NCBI GenBank assembly: GCA_022823085.1
Contig: JAJDXV010000033.1
Span: forward strand, 17,333-81,332
Length of the DNA: 64,000 nt
Reading direction: 5' to 3'
Source: Candidatus Poribacteria bacterium
GTDB taxonomy: Bacteria > Poribacteria > WGA-4E > WGA-3G
Shown here in pieces: positions 60,240 to 64,000 of this stretch. The notes below the pieces were generated by a model that was not told the origin of the DNA, searched no databases, and worked only from the letters and a program-made list of their open reading frames with translations. The translations under genes were made by a program, and so were the position numbers. Positions within the stretch are counted from its first letter, which is position 1, and each line of letters opens with the position of its first letter.

Positions 60240-61874
60240 TTAAAAGTAGCGCATCAGACTGTCTGTAATGTTTGGCGCGGCGGTCCCGAGTCCACACGCA
60301 CTCGTTGCCTTCATCACTGCCCCGATCTCTGAGATTAGTGCCTCCGAATCCGATCCCAACGGTGCAGACAAAAGTTCTGTCAACCGCTGCGTCCCGATAC
60401 GGCACGGAAAACATTTCCCGCAAGACTCCTCAGCAAAGAATTCCATGGCGTTGCGTGCCACGCCAAACATATCCCGTGTGCTATCGAACACCATGATCCC
60501 CGCTGCGCCGAGCATCGCACCCACTTTTTGGAAACTCGGTTCATCAATCGTAATATCCAGATCGTCGCCTGCAATAAATCCGCCAGAAAGTCCAGCTGTC
60601 GTAATCGCTTGGATTTCGCGTCCGTCCGGCGCACCACCTGCCCATTCGTAGAGAAGCGTTTTCAACGGAAGTCCGAACGGTACTTCGTAATTCCCAGGTC
60701 TCTGGATGTCGCCAGAGAGGCTAATAATCTTTGTGCCTGCCAAATCCTCATCATAACTCAGACCCTTATACCACGCGGCACCGTGTCGTAGAATTTGTGT
60801 CGCCGCAGCGAGCGTCTCTACATTGTTCACGGCAGTCGGTAGGTTCTCAAATCCATGCGTCACAGGATAGGGTGGACGGTTCCTCGGAAACGGATGTTTC
60901 CCCTCAAGGCTATTCAACAGCGACCCTTCTTCGCCACAGACATAAGCACCTGCCCCGCGTCGAATATAGATGTGGAAATTAAAGTCTTCACCGAGGATTG
61001 AATCGCCAAGCAACCCCGCTGCCTCCGCTTCTGACAAGGCACGTTCAAGTGTCTTTAAAGTCTCCGGATACTCGTATCGGAGATAGATGAAACCGCGCGT
61101 CGCACCTGTCGCGTAAGCGGCAAGCACCATCCCTTCAATCACAGCGTGCGGCGCATAATCGAGAATGACACGATCTTTAAAGCAGCCCGGTTCGCCTTCA
61201 TCAGCATTGCAGACGATTGTTTTCGGTTCACCCGGTGCATTCAAGACCGATTCCCACTTCATACCTGTCGGAAACCCTGCACCACCTCTACCCGCAAGTT
61301 GGCTCTCCTTAAGCGTCTCAATCACACCTGTTGGTGTAAGCGTTGTTACCGCACGCGTCAACGCTTCATAGCCACCGGTGCGTCGGTAGCCTGTTAGTGT
61401 ATTTTGTTCGGGTTCGCGAATTTCGGCGAAGATACACTCTTCACCATCGCCCGGATAGGGTGGGGGTAAAGGGGAGGATTGTACAGAAAGAGTGTCTGCT
61501 TGCTTCCCAACGAATACCTCATGTCCTTTCAGGACAGGCACACAATCGTCACACCTTCCAGCACACGGCATCTCGGTCGCCCCTTCGTCTTTGAGTGCCT
61601 CAAGAATTTCCAAACCGCCTTGCAACCGACAGACAGGTCCGGTGCAGACCCGCGGCGCATCTTGTCCCGGTGCCTCACGTGCAAAATGGTGATAAAATGT
61701 TAGCGTGCCAAAAAGTTCAGCAAGCGGAATCCGAAGCCCGATGGCGATATCGCGAAGAGCTGCTTCCGAGATAAACCCGTCTCGGTCATGAAAGGCGTGT
61801 AGTAATGATAGTAACGGCGCGGGTTCATCGCGCCACTGTGCAATCACTTCTCGATTCGTCGGGGCTGCTGCCAT
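60240..61874 (-). CDS. NuoE-NuoF fusion: NADH/FMN flavoprotein with [2Fe-2S] thioredoxin-like domain
   Basis: Residues 1-130 are a NuoE-like domain with its [2Fe-2S] cysteines (VCTGPVC and PCAGRCDDC). Residues 150-544 are NuoF-like: SQLAGRGGAGFPTGMKWESV and CNADEGEPGCFKDR for FMN/NADH, GAYVCGEEGSLLNSLEG, an SLBB segment, and the [4Fe-4S] cluster motif SCGKCFPCRIGTQRL. Such fusions feed electrons from NADH into bifurcating hydrogenases or act as the diaphorase (beta) subunit of NAD-dependent formate dehydrogenase; no large partner subunit is in the window. It is followed closely by an MFS gene. Confidence 0.9.
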   Translation of the reverse strand: MAAAPTNREVIAQWRDEPAPLLSLLHAFHDRDGFISEAALRDIAIGLRIPLAELFGTLTFYHHFAREAPGQDAPRVCTGPVCRLQGGLEILEALKDEGATEMPCAGRCDDCVPVLKGHEVFVGKQADTLSVQSSPLPPPYPGDGEECIFAEIREPEQNTLTGYRRTGGYEALTRAVTTLTPTGVIETLKESQLAGRGGAGFPTGMKWESVLNAPGEPKTIVCNADEGEPGCFKDRVILDYAPHAVIEGMVLAAYATGATRGFIYLRYEYPETLKTLERALSEAEAAGLLGDSILGEDFNFHIYIRRGAGAYVCGEEGSLLNSLEGKHPFPRNRPPYPVTHGFENLPTAVNNVETLAAATQILRHGAAWYKGLSYDEDLAGTKIISLSGDIQRPGNYEVPFGLPLKTLLYEWAGGAPDGREIQAITTAGLSGGFIAGDDLDITIDEPSFQKVGAMLGAAGIMVFDSTRDMFGVARNAMEFFAEESCGKCFPCRIGTQRLTELLSAPLGSDSEALISEIGAVMKATSACGLGTAAPNITDSLMRYF

Positions 61875-61921
61875 CTATTTCTCCAATACTAACACGAAAT
61901 GTAATTTCAATTTCTTTGTGT

Positions 61922-61950
61922 ATCTTATCAATTTTCCAACTTCGCGTCAA
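61922..61950 (-). promoter_or_regulatory. Sigma-70-type promoter of the NuoEF-MFS operon
   Basis: Minus strand: TTGACG, 17-base spacer, TAAGAT, about 48 bases ahead of the ATG at 61874. Confidence 0.55.
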
Positions 61951-62052
61951 TGTTTTTTAACTGAACTTACGCAATTTTTTCTGAATCCCTATATATTATA
62001 CACAGTCGGTGAGATTGCAGATTTCGCCAGCGAAGAGGCTGCGTAACTGCTG

Positions 62053-63450
62053 TTACACCTCAACACGCACAAACGCGAGATACGCTCCAAAAAAAAGAAC
62101 AACGAAAAATAGTGTCAACAATAATAAATCTATCGCTGCTGCATTGAAATCTTTACTCAGACTGATCGAATCCTCAAAGATCGGGATGGATTCTGGACGC
62201 ACAGGTTTTTTAGACATGGCTCTCCGAACACCTATGAGATGGAGGCTTTCTGGGTCCCCGCTATCGGTGTCAACGATAAATTTGCGGTATTCGCTGGCGT
62301 AGCGCTGCGCATTCTCTAAAAATTGTAGATGCCGCTCAAAACCGGTTCCAGCAAAGGATTCAAGAAGATGTTGAAGGACTGCAGTCGGTGAGATGCGAGT
62401 TATAGAACGGGCATGTTGAACCTGTACGATCTGCTCGTCCAACCGCTTTTCGATCAAGCGTTCCTGTTCTACTGCTTCATGTGTGACATACTTGCTTCCT
62501 GCCTCTAAAGCTTCTGAGTTAGGTCCGCCGAGTCCGCGCCGGTATTCCGTAAGGTGTTTGTCATTAATCTGTTTCTGGCGTATCCGTAATTCATCTTTCG
62601 ACATCGGTGAGGAGAAACCGCTGGCAATTAGCGCGAGAACGCTCGGCATAAAAACCACAAGTGTAACCCAAGTCAGTAGAAGCATGACCAGACTTACTGC
62701 GCTGCGCTGCACACGTGCAGACACAAGCAACCCCAACGCCAGAAACAGACTTATGTACAAGAGACCAACAAAGAAGATGATACCTAAGCGTCCCCATGCA
62801 TCAGGGCCGAGAGAGATTGTACTTGATGTGGATAACACCAAAAGATTTATCAACACAGTTAGTGCGAAAGGGATACTAATGCTCATCAACGCCCCTAAAA
62901 ACTTGCCGACCAGTACGGTGTGGCGCGGCACTGAATTGGCTAATATCAATCGAAGGGTGCCGCGTTCACGTTCACCAGCAACGGAATCGAACGTAAACAG
63001 GAGTGCTATCAGACTCAACACATAACCGATCACAAATGCCCAATCTATTTTCGTAACGTCTGGGCGAATATTTGTCAGATTTAGGGTTGCAGCTGGATAC
63101 CGCATCTGCCAGAAACTCCTTAGATCGCCGTTTCCCCAAAAGTAGTGATTTGACTCAACAGCACCTGACAGAAAGGGGTCGCCGCCTTCTGCACAGAAAT
63201 GGAGAGTGGACGGTTTTTTGTAAAGCTTTCCGGGGCCCTGCCGTGCAAGTTCATATAAACTATCCGCCCGCGCCTCTAAAACATTACGGGCATCCCTGAC
63301 AGCAGCAAGATACTTCTGTACGCTAACGGGTTGTTCTCGGAGATGCACAACTGCGTTTGTTAGCATTAATCCCAACAATAACACGGTTGTCAGGGCAAAC
63401 CGGAGGCTATTTAAGTTATCGTAAAGTTCTCGTTTTGCGATATGCCACAT
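62053..63450 (-). CDS. ABC-2 type transporter permease (DUF3526-like)
   Basis: Six membrane segments are visible: LRFALTTVLLLGLMLTNAVV near the N-terminus, then VIGYVLSLIALLFTFDSVAG, ISIPFALTVLINLLVL, LGIIFFVGLLYISLFLALG, VSLVMLLLTWVTLVVFMPSVLALIA and the final LLLTLFFVVLFFGAYLAF. The segment FDSVAGERERGTLRLILANSVPR is the typical coupling-helix signature of ABC-2 permeases. A large outside loop between helices 1 and 2 and another before the last helix mark the NosY/DUF3526 group. No ATPase gene is in the window; it would lie beyond the right edge if present. Confidence 0.88.
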   Translation of the reverse strand: MWHIAKRELYDNLNSLRFALTTVLLLGLMLTNAVVHLREQPVSVQKYLAAVRDARNVLEARADSLYELARQGPGKLYKKPSTLHFCAEGGDPFLSGAVESNHYFWGNGDLRSFWQMRYPAATLNLTNIRPDVTKIDWAFVIGYVLSLIALLFTFDSVAGERERGTLRLILANSVPRHTVLVGKFLGALMSISIPFALTVLINLLVLSTSSTISLGPDAWGRLGIIFFVGLLYISLFLALGLLVSARVQRSAVSLVMLLLTWVTLVVFMPSVLALIASGFSSPMSKDELRIRQKQINDKHLTEYRRGLGGPNSEALEAGSKYVTHEAVEQERLIEKRLDEQIVQVQHARSITRISPTAVLQHLLESFAGTGFERHLQFLENAQRYASEYRKFIVDTDSGDPESLHLIGVRRAMSKKPVRPESIPIFEDSISLSKDFNAAAIDLLLLTLFFVVLFFGAYLAFVRVEV

Positions 63451-63602
63451 GAGTTATTAGTTATCAGTACGGATTACTGCGTAATCCTTTCAGTTGTCAG
63501 TTATCAGTTTTCAGAAAATTGGTTATAGGTTATAAGTGGTAGGTTAAAAGAAAAAGCCGTTCAGAGTCCGTGAACCCTCTTAACTTATAACTGTTAACTA
63601 CT
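63451..63602 (-). repeat. Family F heptamer element between two permease genes
   Basis: CAGTTATC/AGTTATAAG-type units on both sides of AGGTTAAAAG and CCTCTTAACTT arms, as in the other family F elements. No gene is seen. Confidence 0.65.
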
Positions 63603-63860
63603 TCACACTTCACTCCTGAGAAAAAACAGAAATATTATTACAAACAAGATTAAGTTGATCGTCAGCAGTAGGAACAAATCTGGAAATGCTCGCTTGGCAT
63701 TTACACCTATATCATCTCTTTGAAAGGAAAACTGAGGCAGCGTGTCCCAGTCCACTTTACTTTTGTCCGCTGCGAACCACTGTCGAGAGCCGAATGCCTT
63801 CGTATCATATAAATAAGCGACGACTGCCTGTCGGTATTGTCGAACTGCATTAAAAAAATC
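63603..63860 (-). pseudogene. C-terminal fragment of a second DUF3526-like ABC permease
   Basis: An open frame on the minus strand with FFNAVRQYRQAVVAYL, DTLPQFSFQRDD and the closing membrane helix LFLLLTINLILFVIIFLFFLRSEV, parallel to the end of the permease next to it. The frame meets a TAG at 63861-63863 and the sequence beyond it (to the window end) no longer looks like a permease. So the gene is interrupted about 85 codons from its end, by insertion or rearrangement. It is too short at its 5' side for the ORF track to list. Confidence 0.65.
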
Positions 63861-64000
63861 CTATAGTTTGGACAGTTTGCTAAGTTTAGGAGTTATGAAA
63901 AGTTGGCAGTGTTCTCCCGTTAGAGCTCCCGAACAGATGTTAGGATTGGCTTCTAAACCTGTTTTTGGGTCTCTATTGTGTTAGAAACGACTGCTTTTTG
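63861..64000. other. Unassigned sequence interrupting the permease
   Basis: Begins with CTATAGTTTGGACAG behind an A run. A short plus-strand frame (ATG at 63895 behind TAGGAG, MKSWQCSPVRAPEQ) runs for about 30 codons to a stop. It may be one end of an insertion sequence, but no transposase or terminal inverted repeat can be confirmed before the window ends. Confidence 0.35.

Noticed and set aside
1-64000. tRNA or rRNA genes
   Set aside because: None was recognised when reading the spacers; a covariance-model tRNA scan would be the decisive check.

Overview
The window looks like a chromosomal piece of a mid-GC Gram-negative bacterium, most likely a member of Candidatus Poribacteria (sponge-associated). 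This rests on gene content, not on a marker gene: no rRNA, tRNA or ribosomal protein gene was found. The pointers are several small secreted LamG proteins, a CRTAC1-like FG-GAP/ASPIC protein, a phytanoyl-CoA dioxygenase, Rpn-type PD-(D/E)XK genes, lipid A genes (lpxB, lpxK), and many short interspersed hairpin repeats between genes.

Left part (1-18 kb, almost all + strand): a TPR protein cut by the window edge, a CRTAC1-like protein, two tandem LamG proteins, a cupin, two coupled SAM methyltransferases, a repeat-rich spacer, an Ldh-type oxidoreductase, thioredoxin reductase, an Rpn-type gene apparently inserted behind trxB, an FGGY kinase, moaC, a large exported caspase-fold/DUF3857/transglutaminase fusion, a MoxR ATPase and a GT2 glycosyltransferase. 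The spacers around the last one are full of covarying hairpins.

Middle part (18.2-30.5 kb): an AT-richer defence and toxin-antitoxin island. In order it holds an orphan DUF104 antitoxin; a dual-GHKL sensor kinase and a receiver protein coupled by ATGA; a truncated DUF6883 gene coupled by TGATG; a DUF4926-VapB fusion; a VapC PIN toxin; a type III methyltransferase; HicA and HicB; a type III Res helicase-nuclease; and a PARIS/OLD-like AAA ATPase with a broken TOPRIM/DUF4435-like partner. It ends in about 1.1 kb of AT-rich non-coding DNA with direct repeats, a perfect palindrome and a strong promoter, leading into a Crp/Fnr-type regulator. This island is the best candidate for an undescribed system: the kinase/receiver pair is wired by overlapping stop and start codons into a toxin-antitoxin string directly ahead of a restriction-modification operon that itself contains a toxin-antitoxin pair.

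Right part (30.5-64 kb): an M28 peptidase, an HtrA protease, a TPR protein, a 1204-residue cyclase/AAA/TPR signalling protein, a sugar isomerase, a large membrane protein of unknown role, lpxK, lpxB and argC on the minus strand, a fumarylacetoacetase-family enzyme, a LarA-like protein, then an accessory stretch (50-57.4 kb) with two paralogous PIN-antitoxin fusions, two orphan HicB genes, PhyH, two more LamG proteins, a HAD phosphatase and a frameshifted second Rpn gene. It closes on the minus strand with queC, a galactose-binding-like protein, an MFS transporter, a NuoE-NuoF fusion and ABC-2 permeases, the last one interrupted near the window end.

Two themes run through the whole window. First, five exported LamG/ConA-like proteins share a short C-terminal tail (P-V-x-P-x-x-K-x-x-[TM]-[ST]-W-x-x-[LI]-K) that ends within a few residues of the stop codon and looks like an undescribed sorting or assembly tag. 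Second, several interspersed hairpin families change their stem sequences in compensating pairs while loops or flanks stay fixed, so they are probably kept as structures.
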